Assembly: GCA_040285825.1 (NCBI GenBank)
Contig: JAUPSS010000004.1
Span: forward strand, 6,765,658 to 6,829,657
Direction: 5' to 3'
From: Eukaryota sp. TZLM1-RC
Lineage: Eukaryota > Metamonada: BaSk clade
DNA: 64,000 bases
Part shown: in pieces, positions 1-8,844 of the stretch
Position numbering within the stretch: the stretch's first letter is position 1
Layout: the number at the start of each line of letters is the position of its first letter
The notes under the pieces: model-generated
Database searches by the model: none
Told to the model about the DNA's origin: nothing
Seen by the model: the letters and a program-made list of their open reading frames with translations, nothing else
Position numbers and translations under genes: made by a program

Positions 1-173
1 TGAGATATAGATTGTAGAACCTTGAGTTCACGTAAAACTGTCCGCAAAACAGTTTCATCAAAGCGAGAAAGACAAATCTCTTTGATGGCCACTATTTGGC
101 CGGTGGTAGAGTGACGCGCCTTGTAGACAGATCCAAACTGACCTTTGCCAATCAAGTAAAGGGTCTCATACAT
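1..173 (-). CDS. Protein kinase, N-terminal part (cut by window edge)
   Basis: Reading leftwards from an ATG at 173, the 57 visible codons match the start of a eukaryotic Ser/Thr protein kinase domain. They contain a glycine-rich ATP-binding loop (GKGQFGSVYKA, about residues 9-19) followed by the beta-3 motif VAIK with the ATP-binding lysine. The beginning of helix C has a candidate conserved glutamate in LRELKVL. The kinase domain starts almost at residue 1, so no N-terminal extension is present. The catalytic loop and activation segment lie outside the window, so the kinase group cannot be given. It is divergent from the next gene, with 146 bp between the two start codons. The frame is clean and it looks like an ordinary host gene. 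Confidence 0.8.
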   Translation of the reverse strand, partial: MYETLYLIGKGQFGSVYKARHSTTGQIVAIKEICLSRFDETVLRTVLRELKVLQSIS

Positions 174-319
174 TTAAATGTCTTCAAACTTTGAAGATCT
201 TAAGGACTGAAACAAATAAAAAATGAAATGAAAAAGTCCAAATACGGCAGTTTCCCCCATTAAACCGGAAACCCTTGTCGAAACCTTTATCATTTTTCTT
301 GAAACCTTACTGATAGCCA

Positions 320-1117
320 ATGAACATCTTCTTTCTGAGTAAGAATCCAAAAGAAGCTGCAAACGACATGTGTGATCAGCACATTGTGAAGATGGCTCTC
401 GAGTCAACCCAGCTCATGTTTACATGTCATCATATAACCAGGGATCCAGAGGACACCCAATGGATGGACAAATGTGAAATTGAAACAGGTCGAGTTCCTT
501 ATAAACCATCTCATCAAAAACATGGTTCACAACTTTGGTTACATGAAAGTAAGGCCAACTACATGTGGCTCGCACAACATGCTATTGGAATCTCTGAAGA
601 ATACGAGAAAAGGTACCAAAAAACACTACAAGGTAAAGTCCTTATCCATTGGCTAGCTAAAAATCCTCCACCTAATCTCCCTAATAAGTCAATGACCATA
701 CCATACCTCGCTATGCCTGAGGACTGTAAATATATCTATCAACATGAAGGCATTGCAGAAGAGCCTGTTGAAAATGGCTTAAACCGTACGGTGATGTCAT
801 ATAAGTTATACTACTTGTTATACAAAACCAGATTCGCACGTTATTTCTATATTGATGTACCTATGTGGTTAGAATCTACACTAGTGTACATTCAAAACTT
901 GAGCAATACCAAATATCTCGATTTAATTCACGATGAAGCTATGAGAAAAACAATAGCTAAGAAACCTCCAAAAGTACCCAAAAGTGCCACAAAGGCATCC
1001 GTAAAGTCCAAAAGAAGAAGCAGTTTGGACAAACTGGAAGATGTATCACTGATCAAGGATGGAGAAGAGCTACCAATAAGGTTTAGAAGACTAACTCGTT
1101 CAATGACAAGTAAATAG
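320..1117 (+). CDS. Phage/large-DNA-virus-like conserved protein
   Basis: This is an intact 265-codon frame starting at the ATG at 320. The first 180 residues fit a conserved family that I associate mainly with tailed phages and large DNA viruses. The features are an N-terminal MNIFFL followed by a CDQHIVKMALES segment, a central SHQKHGSQLWLHES stretch with conserved His/Trp, a NYMWL segment, and an AMPEDCKY motif before a Tyr-rich helix. The function of that family is not established; some members are labelled DNA-repair-like by loose similarity. Residues 205-265 form a basic Lys/Arg/Ser-rich tail that could serve nuclear localisation or nucleic-acid binding (inference). The gene is divergent from the kinase and convergent with the helical-repeat gene. 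The family recognition is from memory of its pattern and needs a profile search. Confidence 0.6.
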   Translation: MNIFFLSKNPKEAANDMCDQHIVKMALESTQLMFTCHHITRDPEDTQWMDKCEIETGRVPYKPSHQKHGSQLWLHESKANYMWLAQHAIGISEEYEKRYQKTLQGKVLIHWLAKNPPPNLPNKSMTIPYLAMPEDCKYIYQHEGIAEEPVENGLNRTVMSYKLYYLLYKTRFARYFYIDVPMWLESTLVYIQNLSNTKYLDLIHDEAMRKTIAKKPPKVPKSATKASVKSKRRSSLDKLEDVSLIKDGEELPIRFRRLTRSMTSK

Positions 1118-1276
1118 ATTCTTATTATTATTTAACTATTAATATTTATTTATTTAACTTATATTCATCAAATTAATTCATTATTGATTCAGTTTATGCT
1201 AAAAGTCAATGTTTTAATCAGGTTTATCAAAATAAAATGACTTAATCATCTTCGGAATTTACAAAATGCACAACAG

Positions 1277-4111
1277 CTACAAATACTGTGCTAAATCTGT
1301 AATGGTAACTGTGGCTTGCTTGGTATTTGACACTGGTAGAGGAATCTTGGTCTCAATACTTGAAGGAACTGCTAGATCCAAAGCAAATAGTTCAAAATCT
1401 TGAGGTAGGTCTGTCAAAGTAGAAGTGATGAAGTGTTGTCCAAAATCATCATCAAAATCATCAATCTCTACAGAATAATCAAAGCTCGTTATTGTAGGTT
1501 TAAAATCAGATTTTGATTGACTAAATCGCTTATCATTAACTTTTTTTGGTTCCACCGAATGAGGAATAAGTAAGTTCTTCAAGATTTTAATTCTAGAAAG
1601 TACTGATTTTGTCCCAGTTCCTAAATCTAAACTATCAAAATTGATTGAATCAATCCATTTTAAAACAGGGTCCTTCATCTCGAGTCTTTGCTCATGACCC
1701 TGACGAGCCCAACTCAATAACAACAAGGAAACACCATCAAAAGAACTTGTATCTGTAACGTGGTGTAACATCATCAAGAGGTCAGAAAGAAGAACCTTGG
1801 GGGGCAAAACTGATAGACGGTTTAAAACCCTGGTAAACTCAGCTGACCAATCAATCACATAGAGATCATTAATAAGTGGAATTCTGACAGTTTCTAAAGG
1901 AAAATTCATTCCAAAACAATTAATTACTGGTTTAAAAAGTTTGGAATATTTGAGAGCATGTGAATTACTGGTAGCCTTGGAAAAAACATCTAAGATAGTG
2001 GATAGACCAAAAATAGAAGGAATTTTGACCACATTTTGACCTTTTTCCATGACTGGTCTTGACTCTTGTTTACTTGCCTCAACATTGACTGAATTGCCCA
2101 AACCAACAGAAATTTGAGGATTTGAAGAGAAAAAAATCATGAAATCATGGGAAAATTGTAGAATTTTGAGTGCCATTGAAGCAGTAAGCTCAGGATATTC
2201 AAAAAAATTAGATAATATTTTGAAAGTAAAAATTAGACAATAGTACTGGAAATGGTCAAGAAATTTAAATTCTCGAAAAGCATCAAGGACATGAATAAAT
2301 CTATTGAAAAGATCAAAAATTTCAACCGAAAATCCAATTCTTTGACTGAATAGCTCATAAAAAATTAGAATTAAAATCAAAAATTCACGTGAAAAACGAA
2401 GACTTTTCCCAACATGTCGAAGTACTTCATCAAATGATTCTGATAAAAATTCAAAAAAATCATTATTATTTCTTAGTAAATCGCTATGGTTCCTTAATAA
2501 AAAGAAAACTGGTATCAAATATTCAGCGTTCAAAACTGTAGAAGAAAAGTCCAGAAACGGAAGTACATTTTGAGCTATGATGTCATCATTGACAGTCATC
2601 AAACGTGATAGGCAGTCAGAAACAAACTGGTAGTTGCCCTGTTTGTCTAAAATTTGCCTTAAAGCTGATTCGACAGCGAAATTCCCATTTTCTATACATA
2701 CTAATTTCAATATTTCGGTGATTTCCGACCTGATCTCTTCTGTAATAGTGCGTGAGCTATTGGAGTCAACTGCCAAAATTTCGGACAAAGATGAGATCAA
2801 ACCAATGTCAAAGCAACATTTTGCAAAATTTGTAATCAGAAACTTAGAAATGCTGATGGCATCTGTGATATCAGACAAAATCAAATTTGTAACAGAAGAG
2901 GTCAAAATATTAACTAATAAAGACCTGCTGACGTCATCATCGAACTGCCAAGTGTCAATCAAAGTATAGATCAAATTAGCACATTTATGAGCTACACTTT
3001 GAGACATTCTACTTAAAACCATTAATAGAATTCGAGACCATCGACATTTGATCTGACAACTTGACAAAAGCAGATCACCCAAATATTGGTGAACTTTAGT
3101 AAATATTAGTTCAGCAGTTTTAGCCGAATGAATCGCTAATTCTGAAAGTAAAATTAAAACAAAAGTATGGAGAGAAATTTGACTTTCGATCAAAAATGAT
3201 GGTGATTTACAGTCATCAAGGGTCAATAAAAACGTGATACGGTCAATAATTTCGAAAAAAAGAGCCTCCCTTCGGATCTCTTCTAATTCAGCAGTGATCT
3301 CATTCTCTGAAAATTTTAAATATTTGGGACATAAAAATCCACAGAGATAAGAATCCTTTTTCACAGTAGAAAACTCCATTCGTGCAAATGGACTCAGTAG
3401 AAAGGTAAGGGAAAAACCGACTGAAAAGTAATGTTTTGAATTAAAGATGTTCAGTAATAAATCAAAAATATCCATTTTAATCAATTTGGGCACGAACTTA
3501 TCAGGTACAAGACCTAACACGATTGACTTTGTAAGAAAAGTCAATGCTATTCCTTGCTCGTCGAACTTTTTTGACCCTAGATGACCCACAATGATTCTAA
3601 AAACTCGTGAATCACGTACAATATTGTGAACAAATAGATCAAAGGAGGAAAGAATCATAATGATTGATTGTCTGATTTTGACATCTAATTTTGGTCTTCT
3701 CAGAAGATCAATAAAAATTTTGAAACCACCGGCCTTATAGAAAGCAATGATGACACCAGAAGATTCCACAAAAGGAAGATCAAAAAGAGTCTCAAAAATC
3801 AAAATTGATTGGCTAAAGTAGGGCGAATCAGAATAGATTGAGAAGAGACACTGGGCAAAGCAACCAGAAGATAAGAAACTGTTCAGTGAGGCTTTGGTTC
3901 TAAGCATTTGGTTAATCACCGAATAGCAAAGAGTGACTACTTCAGAGTCATTGAGTGACATATAAGAGTTGATAAGGGCAAATACATTGTGAGCTACGAG
4001 CTGGTCAATTTCAGACAGGGATTGGACCTGTGAGAGAGAATGCAGAGCAGAGAGCTTTTTAGGCCTCTCAGATGAGGACAATTTGTTCAGGAAAGTAGTT
4101 GTAATGTCCAT
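1277..4111 (-). CDS. Large helical-repeat (ARM/HEAT-like) protein, function unknown
   Basis: An uninterrupted 944-codon frame starts at the ATG at 4111. The sequence is rich in Leu, Ile, Phe and Ser with regularly spaced amphipathic helices. The N-terminal 350 residues in particular suggest an armadillo/HEAT-type solenoid: runs such as LINSYMSLNDSEVVTL are followed by paired helices of about 40 residues. The C-terminal 70 residues are acidic and probably disordered, with a DDFDDDFG patch. There is no signal peptide, membrane segment or catalytic motif. I do not recognise the family. The clean frame and position among host genes suggest a real cellular gene, perhaps a scaffold. It is convergent with the virus-like gene; 159 bp separate their stop codons. 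Confidence 0.75.
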   Translation of the reverse strand: MDITTTFLNKLSSSERPKKLSALHSLSQVQSLSEIDQLVAHNVFALINSYMSLNDSEVVTLCYSVINQMLRTKASLNSFLSSGCFAQCLFSIYSDSPYFSQSILIFETLFDLPFVESSGVIIAFYKAGGFKIFIDLLRRPKLDVKIRQSIIMILSSFDLFVHNIVRDSRVFRIIVGHLGSKKFDEQGIALTFLTKSIVLGLVPDKFVPKLIKMDIFDLLLNIFNSKHYFSVGFSLTFLLSPFARMEFSTVKKDSYLCGFLCPKYLKFSENEITAELEEIRREALFFEIIDRITFLLTLDDCKSPSFLIESQISLHTFVLILLSELAIHSAKTAELIFTKVHQYLGDLLLSSCQIKCRWSRILLMVLSRMSQSVAHKCANLIYTLIDTWQFDDDVSRSLLVNILTSSVTNLILSDITDAISISKFLITNFAKCCFDIGLISSLSEILAVDSNSSRTITEEIRSEITEILKLVCIENGNFAVESALRQILDKQGNYQFVSDCLSRLMTVNDDIIAQNVLPFLDFSSTVLNAEYLIPVFFLLRNHSDLLRNNNDFFEFLSESFDEVLRHVGKSLRFSREFLILILIFYELFSQRIGFSVEIFDLFNRFIHVLDAFREFKFLDHFQYYCLIFTFKILSNFFEYPELTASMALKILQFSHDFMIFFSSNPQISVGLGNSVNVEASKQESRPVMEKGQNVVKIPSIFGLSTILDVFSKATSNSHALKYSKLFKPVINCFGMNFPLETVRIPLINDLYVIDWSAEFTRVLNRLSVLPPKVLLSDLLMMLHHVTDTSSFDGVSLLLLSWARQGHEQRLEMKDPVLKWIDSINFDSLDLGTGTKSVLSRIKILKNLLIPHSVEPKKVNDKRFSQSKSDFKPTITSFDYSVEIDDFDDDFGQHFITSTLTDLPQDFELFALDLAVPSSIETKIPLPVSNTKQATVTITDLAQYL

Positions 4112-4332
4112 CAGACTCGTACAAGAGGTGATTGAAATCAGTAAGTTGATTCAACCAATATTAATTCAGATTTAACTAATCACAAAGTCGCCAGACGTTA
4201 TTTTAGGGTATTTGAATATTGGTTGTTACGGTTTTGACCTGTTGAGGAATCACAGAAGGTAAACTGATATTCACAAACAAAATACTGAAAGTATTAACCA
4301 AAATTAGTTATTCCAGTGAAAAACCAAACAAC
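4112..4332. other. Short intergenic stretch upstream of the helical-repeat gene
   Basis: This AT-rich spacer lies between the start of the helical-repeat gene and the 3' end of retrotransposon relic D. It presumably holds that gene's promoter, but I see no defined element. Confidence 0.4.
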
Positions 4333-4786
4333 TTAATGCATACCCCAAATCAGCCAAAAAGATTTTACTTCAAATGTTTCTTTCATAGAACCGACCAGGA
4401 GATAACAAAGCAGAAGAGAACAAGGACACAACAGCCTTAAAAAATTGAAAATAAAATTCCGTTCTGACAAAAACTCTTCCTGTACGACGCTTAACATCTT
4501 CAAAAAAATCATCCAAGAAAGAGAAAGTAATTGGTCCACGGGAACCATGGAGGGAGAATGCAAGTTGACAACGGACACAAAGAGTATGCGATTTGGCATA
4601 AAAAAATAGCAACTTTGCTTTATATTTTTCAATTTCAGTTTTTTCGGCAACAGAGAGCGGATTTTTGTGTTTTGATTGAGCTAATGGTATAATAGAATTA
4701 TTACACACATCAGTGGATCTCACATCATTAATGACGGTCTTCCCTTGAAAACTTTCATGCATTAAATCACCTCTATTTCTACAAAA
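4333..4786 (-). pseudogene. Relic D, 3' part: endonuclease domain of an RLE-type non-LTR retrotransposon
   Basis: The minus-strand frame encodes the C-terminal restriction-like endonuclease region of an RLE retrotransposon. It has an RGDL motif, then NDV about 12 residues on, an EKYK motif, and the conserved tail FLDDFFEDVKRRTGR also found in family A (FLDDFEMIVKRRTGR). It is diverged from family A in this window and so represents another subfamily. The upstream part of the same relic lies at 7957-8840 on the same strand. The two parts were separated by insertion of element A1. Joining across the insertion gives a continuous frame into the RGDL motif. It is a decayed element and not expected to be functional. 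Confidence 0.75.
4773..4786 (+). repeat. Target-site duplication, 5' copy, of element A1
   Basis: The 14-bp sequence CTATTTCTACAAAA occurs here and again at 7943-7956, in the same orientation and exactly at the two ends of element A1. Relic D reads continuously across one copy, as expected for a true target-site duplication. Confidence 0.85.
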
Positions 4787-7700
4787 TTGTTTTCTCCAGC
4801 TGAAACTGCAAAAAGTCAAAAGTCTATTTCTACTTTTAACTCAAAAATTGACAAAATTGAAAGAACTGAAAAAATGAAACCACTGCCATTAAAAGGTTCT
4901 AAAAAATGTTCGATTTGTGGTATCAGTGGTCATAATTCGAGAACGTGCCCTGAGAAACAAAAAAGAGAATTTGAATTAAAATCTGCTCAACAAATTCTCA
5001 AATGTTCTGTTCCAGCTGTTGCCGTTGTGAAAGGTGCTGAAAATAATGTTTCTGACGATCAACAGTTAAATGCTTCTAGTGTTCCCTCTTCTTCCCCTTC
5101 TGAAAACAGTAGTTTTTGTTGTCCATTTTGCAAAAAAGATGTTGCAGATTCACGAAATGGTCGAAAACTTCTGTTTTGTACGAATTGTAAAGCCGTTGAT
5201 ACCGTAAGACCCCCGATCCGGATCCCAGTAGAAATAAGTCCCGCCAGCACAATCCCCTTCTCAATGGAAATGAGAATTTTTACTTCTGAATTGAAAAATA
5301 ATAAGTGGAATATTTCATCCTTCTGGAAATATTTTGCTAGAAAAAACAAAAATTGTTTTAAGAAAAAATTTGGAAATAAAAAAATTGTAAAATCAAAAAC
5401 TTGCCGTAAATTGTGCTTACGTGGTCGTTATGGTGCCGCAAAGCAGTCTTTGTTTTCCTCTTCTTTGGCTGATGCAAACTCTGATACCCTTGAAAAACTT
5501 CAAAAGTTGCATCCTCAAGAAAATTTCAAGTGCAGCAAGCCTGAAGTGTGTCCTTTTTGGATTGAAAATCCTATTACTGCAATTGAAGTTCTTAAAGCTA
5601 TTCAAAAATTGCCAAAGGGGAAAGCAGCAGGCCCATCTGGAATTTCTTTTGATCTGTTTAAAATAGCGTGTTCCAGTGCTCCCGAAATTGCTGATGATCT
5701 AGCCCACTATTTTCAACAATTGATTGTTTTGAAAATTAATCCTCCATTTGAATTACTCGCAGCACGTCTGATTGCTTTAGTAAAGCCTGGAAACGGAATC
5801 AAACCTGATGAAATACGCCCAATTGCTGTTGGTGAATCTCTGACTCGTTTGCTAGCATCAATTGTCTTCGATCGTGTCAAAGACAAAGCTTCTACATTTT
5901 TGAATCCTCATCAATTTGGAATCAAAACAATTGATGGTGCTTCTGTTGCTGCTATTGCCTCTGATACCTTTTTTAATGCAGAGGAAAATAATTTTATTTT
6001 TAATCTCGACTTTAAAAATGCTTTTAATTCTGTAAAGCGAGAAGCAATTTTTGAAGTTATTAAATCTGATTTTCCTGAGCTATCGAGTTTTTTCTACCAT
6101 TTTTATGGGAAAGAATCAGATTTAATTTTTAATTCATTTGGTCTTAAATCATCTTCTGGAGTGAAGCAGGGAGATCCTTTAGGCCCATTATTGTTTTGTT
6201 TAGCTATTCACAAAACTTTAAATATCATTAAGCAAAAATACCCTTCTATAAAAATAGTTGCTTATATGGATGATATATCTTTGATTGGTTCATTTGATTT
6301 ACTAGAATTGGTTGCTCAAGAAATTGCCGATTCATATGAAAATATTGGGCTTCATCTTAATGCCAGCAAATGCCTTCTGATTGGCTCTTCTGCTCAAGAC
6401 CTCGTGATAAACGATTCTATTGTCCCTTTTACTAATTATAGTAGTGATGCTTTTAAGTTCCTTGGTTGTTGGTTAGGAAATGTGCCTCAAATTCAGAATG
6501 AATTGCAAGTTATTTTGGAAAAAATGAAAATTGAACTTGATTCAATTTCTTCTTTAGATATAGAAAAGCATATTAAATTTTTCATGCTTAAAATTTGCTA
6601 CACTGGGAGAATAACCCACATTTTGAGATCTTGTGCTCCTTCCATAGCATTAGATTTTTGTCGTTCTTTTAATTCATTGAGAACAGAATTTTTTGCTGAT
6701 TTATTGGATGTAGAACCAGGAATGTTGAAAAGCCATTTATTTTCTTCAGCAAATTTGGGTGGTATTGGTTTTACTAAATCTTCAATTTTGTGTCAATCAG
6801 CATTCTTGGGTGGTGGCAAAAATTTTATTTATGAATTTTCTCGTAGATTTCCTGATGATTCTCATCTGTTAGTCCCCAATTTTAGTCCCTATTTGTATGA
6901 GTTATCTTATGAACTTGAAAAATTACCGCCACAAATTTGGACCAAATATTTTCCTCAATCAATTCAAGAAATTCCAAACCGATCTCTATTTAATTTACAG
7001 TTTTGCTGTAAAAAGCTTCAACAAAAATTGTCAAAGATTTTTGAAAGCTTGGATTTTGATGTTAGACTTGGCTTGGCCAAGAAAAAGAATCCCGCTTTTG
7101 CAAATCTTTTACAAGATATGTGTGACAGTACTTCCTCTGCCTTAGTAACAACAATTCCACAAGTTTATGGTACTCTCTTATCCGATTCTGCTTGGACTCT
7201 GAATATGAGATTTCGTTCCTTTATCTGGCCTGATAATTTACCTCATAATTTAATTTGTAAATGTTCTCGAGAAATTACAACTACTCATTTGTTAAATTGT
7301 AAACATTTTATTACTTTTAGAAGCAAGGTTCATGATGCTGTAAGAGACCAGTTATATTGTATGTGTAAATCTCATAGAATTGAATCCTTCTTGGAACCTT
7401 TGTTGTCAAATCTGTTTGATGCTGAAAATGATTTTCATAAGAATAATAGAGGTGATGTCATATTACCTGGATTAGATGGAAGCTTCATTTTATTGGATGT
7501 AATGTCTGTTGATCCTTGTAATGCCTCAAATGAAAGGCTTGTTAATTCTGAAATTCATAATCCCCTTTCAAATGCTGAAAATTTTAAATTCAAAAATACA
7601 ATGAACCTTTGTCCAAATTGGCCAGTCTACAGCATGCAAAAATACAATTTGTATCCATTTGTATTTTCCCTTTTTGGTTCACTTGCACCAACTGCTTTAC

Positions 7701-7942
7701 GTTTTTTGGATGATTTTGAAATGATTGTAAAGAGAAGAACTGGCAGAAATTTCAACAGATTGTTTTTGGCAAAATAGATTTGTGTTTTCTATTTTTAAGG
7801 GGATGTTGAAGATGGTTTCTGATGCTTTGCTTTCTCTTGGATCTCACTATGAGAGAGTTGCATCTAGTGTTTTTGTTTTGGGAGAGATGGATTTTTTAGA
7901 TGTTGATTTATAGGTTTAGAATAAAATTAAAATTTAAAAAAA
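4787..7942 (+). mobile_element. Non-LTR retrotransposon family A, copy A1 (RLE type)
   Basis: This 3,156-bp insertion is bounded by a perfect 14-bp duplication and ends in a short A tail (7935-7942). It carries one ORF with reverse transcriptase, a CCHC motif and a restriction-like endonuclease, the layout of the early-branching R2/NeSL/CRE-type non-LTR elements. There is almost no 5' untranslated region. The reading frame is open from the very first base and the first ATG is 87 bp in, so the copy may be slightly 5'-truncated. The 3' UTR after the original stop (about 7912) is only about 20-30 bp. It is inserted antisense into relic D. It is very similar to A2 at 23.7-26.0 kb, which indicates recent activity of the family. 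Confidence 0.85.
4874..7777 (+). CDS. Family A retrotransposon polyprotein (RT plus endonuclease), frameshifted at its end
   Basis: The frame is open from 4787; the first ATG is at 4874. Counting from 4787, residues about 40-55 form a CCHC zinc knuckle (CSICGISGHNSRTC). A CPFCKK...CTNC zinc-ribbon-like region follows at about 110-140. RT motifs are LPKGKAAGPSG (about 274), FNLDFKNAFNS (about 405), SSGVKQGDPLGP (about 460) and the catalytic YMDD (492). The R2-like CxC-x8-H-x4-C motif begins at about 823 and the endonuclease motif RGDV...LLDV at about 887. Compared with A2, a missing A at 7592-7596 and an extra A at 7638-7642 scramble about 16 residues over the conserved K..KY of the nuclease. 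An extra T at 7763-7767 then gives a premature stop, losing about 45 residues. RT is probably intact and the nuclease probably dead. Confidence 0.85.
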   Translation: MKPLPLKGSKKCSICGISGHNSRTCPEKQKREFELKSAQQILKCSVPAVAVVKGAENNVSDDQQLNASSVPSSSPSENSSFCCPFCKKDVADSRNGRKLLFCTNCKAVDTVRPPIRIPVEISPASTIPFSMEMRIFTSELKNNKWNISSFWKYFARKNKNCFKKKFGNKKIVKSKTCRKLCLRGRYGAAKQSLFSSSLADANSDTLEKLQKLHPQENFKCSKPEVCPFWIENPITAIEVLKAIQKLPKGKAAGPSGISFDLFKIACSSAPEIADDLAHYFQQLIVLKINPPFELLAARLIALVKPGNGIKPDEIRPIAVGESLTRLLASIVFDRVKDKASTFLNPHQFGIKTIDGASVAAIASDTFFNAEENNFIFNLDFKNAFNSVKREAIFEVIKSDFPELSSFFYHFYGKESDLIFNSFGLKSSSGVKQGDPLGPLLFCLAIHKTLNIIKQKYPSIKIVAYMDDISLIGSFDLLELVAQEIADSYENIGLHLNASKCLLIGSSAQDLVINDSIVPFTNYSSDAFKFLGCWLGNVPQIQNELQVILEKMKIELDSISSLDIEKHIKFFMLKICYTGRITHILRSCAPSIALDFCRSFNSLRTEFFADLLDVEPGMLKSHLFSSANLGGIGFTKSSILCQSAFLGGGKNFIYEFSRRFPDDSHLLVPNFSPYLYELSYELEKLPPQIWTKYFPQSIQEIPNRSLFNLQFCCKKLQQKLSKIFESLDFDVRLGLAKKKNPAFANLLQDMCDSTSSALVTTIPQVYGTLLSDSAWTLNMRFRSFIWPDNLPHNLICKCSREITTTHLLNCKHFITFRSKVHDAVRDQLYCMCKSHRIESFLEPLLSNLFDAENDFHKNNRGDVILPGLDGSFILLDVMSVDPCNASNERLVNSEIHNPLSNAENFKFKNTMNLCPNWPVYSMQKYNLYPFVFSLFGSLAPTALRFLDDFEMIVKRRTGRNFNRLFLAK

Positions 7943-7956
7943 CTATTTCTACAAAA
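7943..7956 (+). repeat. Target-site duplication, 3' copy, of element A1
   Basis: This is an exact 14-bp copy of 4773-4786 directly after the A tail of A1. See the 5' copy for the reasoning. Confidence 0.85.
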
Positions 7957-8840
7957 AATTCAAAGTATCTTCATCAACCAAACGACAGAGTAATTTTTGT
8001 AAATAGGAAACAATTTTGGGTGACTTTGACATACAATACAGTTGACGCCTACTGCATCATGAACTGAGGATCCGAAAATGACAAAGTGTTTACAATTAAT
8101 AGATTCGGAGAAATTTTGATCCCACATTATAAACGAAATTATGAGGCACATTATCAGGCCAAAAATCAAAGAAAAATCAAAGAAAAATCAAAGAAAAATC
8201 AAGAGGGAAAAATCAAGAAAAATCGAAGAAAAATCAAGAGGGAAAAATCAAGAAAAATCGAAGAAAAATCAAGAGGGAAAAATCAAGAAAAATCGAAGAA
8301 AAATCAAGAGGGAAAAATCAAAGGCGCATTGTACAAGAAAGTGTGGTATCATCTAAAAGAAGACCATTAATTCTAGGAATTTGAGTGAATGAACACTAAG
8401 AGGACCTGTTCTGGACATCTAACAAAAAGTTTGCGAAAGGGGGGAGTATAATTTGTGACCGACTTGAGACGAACATCAAAATCCGACCCTTCAAAAATTA
8501 TTGTTAATTTTTGTTACAATTTTTTGACACCATACCTCAAATTTACTAGCGTTCTAGGTGGTATTTCCTGTACATTGTCAGGACACCATTTACTTCAAGT
8601 ATCAGGAGGGCAAACAATCAAGAGCATATTAAATGTCTCTTAAATAATTGCTTAATCAATTAATTACAGAATTCAGTAAATCAACACCATTTGGAAGACG
8701 GTTGCAAAATTCAAAAACAATTTTTTCCCTCCACCAAGGAAAGCAGCTTGACACAGAACTGAAGATTTAGTGGAATAAATACCACCAAAATTAGATGATG
8801 AAAACACATGACTTCGAATTAGTTCTTTTTGTAATTATAT
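7957..8840 (-). pseudogene. Relic D, 5' part: degraded RT C-terminal region
   Basis: Minus-strand translation in mixed frames gives pieces collinear with the region downstream of the RT in family A. A GG(I)YSTKSSVLCQAAFLGGGK-like segment lies at 8690-8800, an FDVRLKSV segment near 8470-8500, and a C-terminal CQSHPKLF...VWLMK segment at 7960-8060 just before the endonuclease. The frame continues across the A1 target site into 4786-4333. Several stops and shifts are present, and a 35-bp tandem repeat has grown inside it (8160-8322). It is a dead element, older than A1. Confidence 0.65.
8160..8322 (+). repeat. 35-bp minisatellite
   Basis: There are three exact 35-bp units starting at 8201, 8236 and 8271, a partial fourth from 8306, and shorter units of the same GAAAAATCAA motif before them. 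The plus strand is purine-rich. The open frames seen here (Lys/Arg/Glu-rich) are products of the repeat and not evidence of a gene. The array lies inside retrotransposon relic D and probably arose by slippage. Confidence 0.85.
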
Positions 8841-8844
8841 TTAT

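Noticed and set aside
174-407. Minus-strand 77-codon frame between the kinase and the virus-like gene
   Set aside because: It overlaps the start of the virus-like gene antisense and has no recognisable features.
8086-8370. Lys/Arg-rich open frames of 94 and 71 codons
   Set aside because: They are read from the 35-bp tandem repeat; any frame of it is open. No gene is supported.
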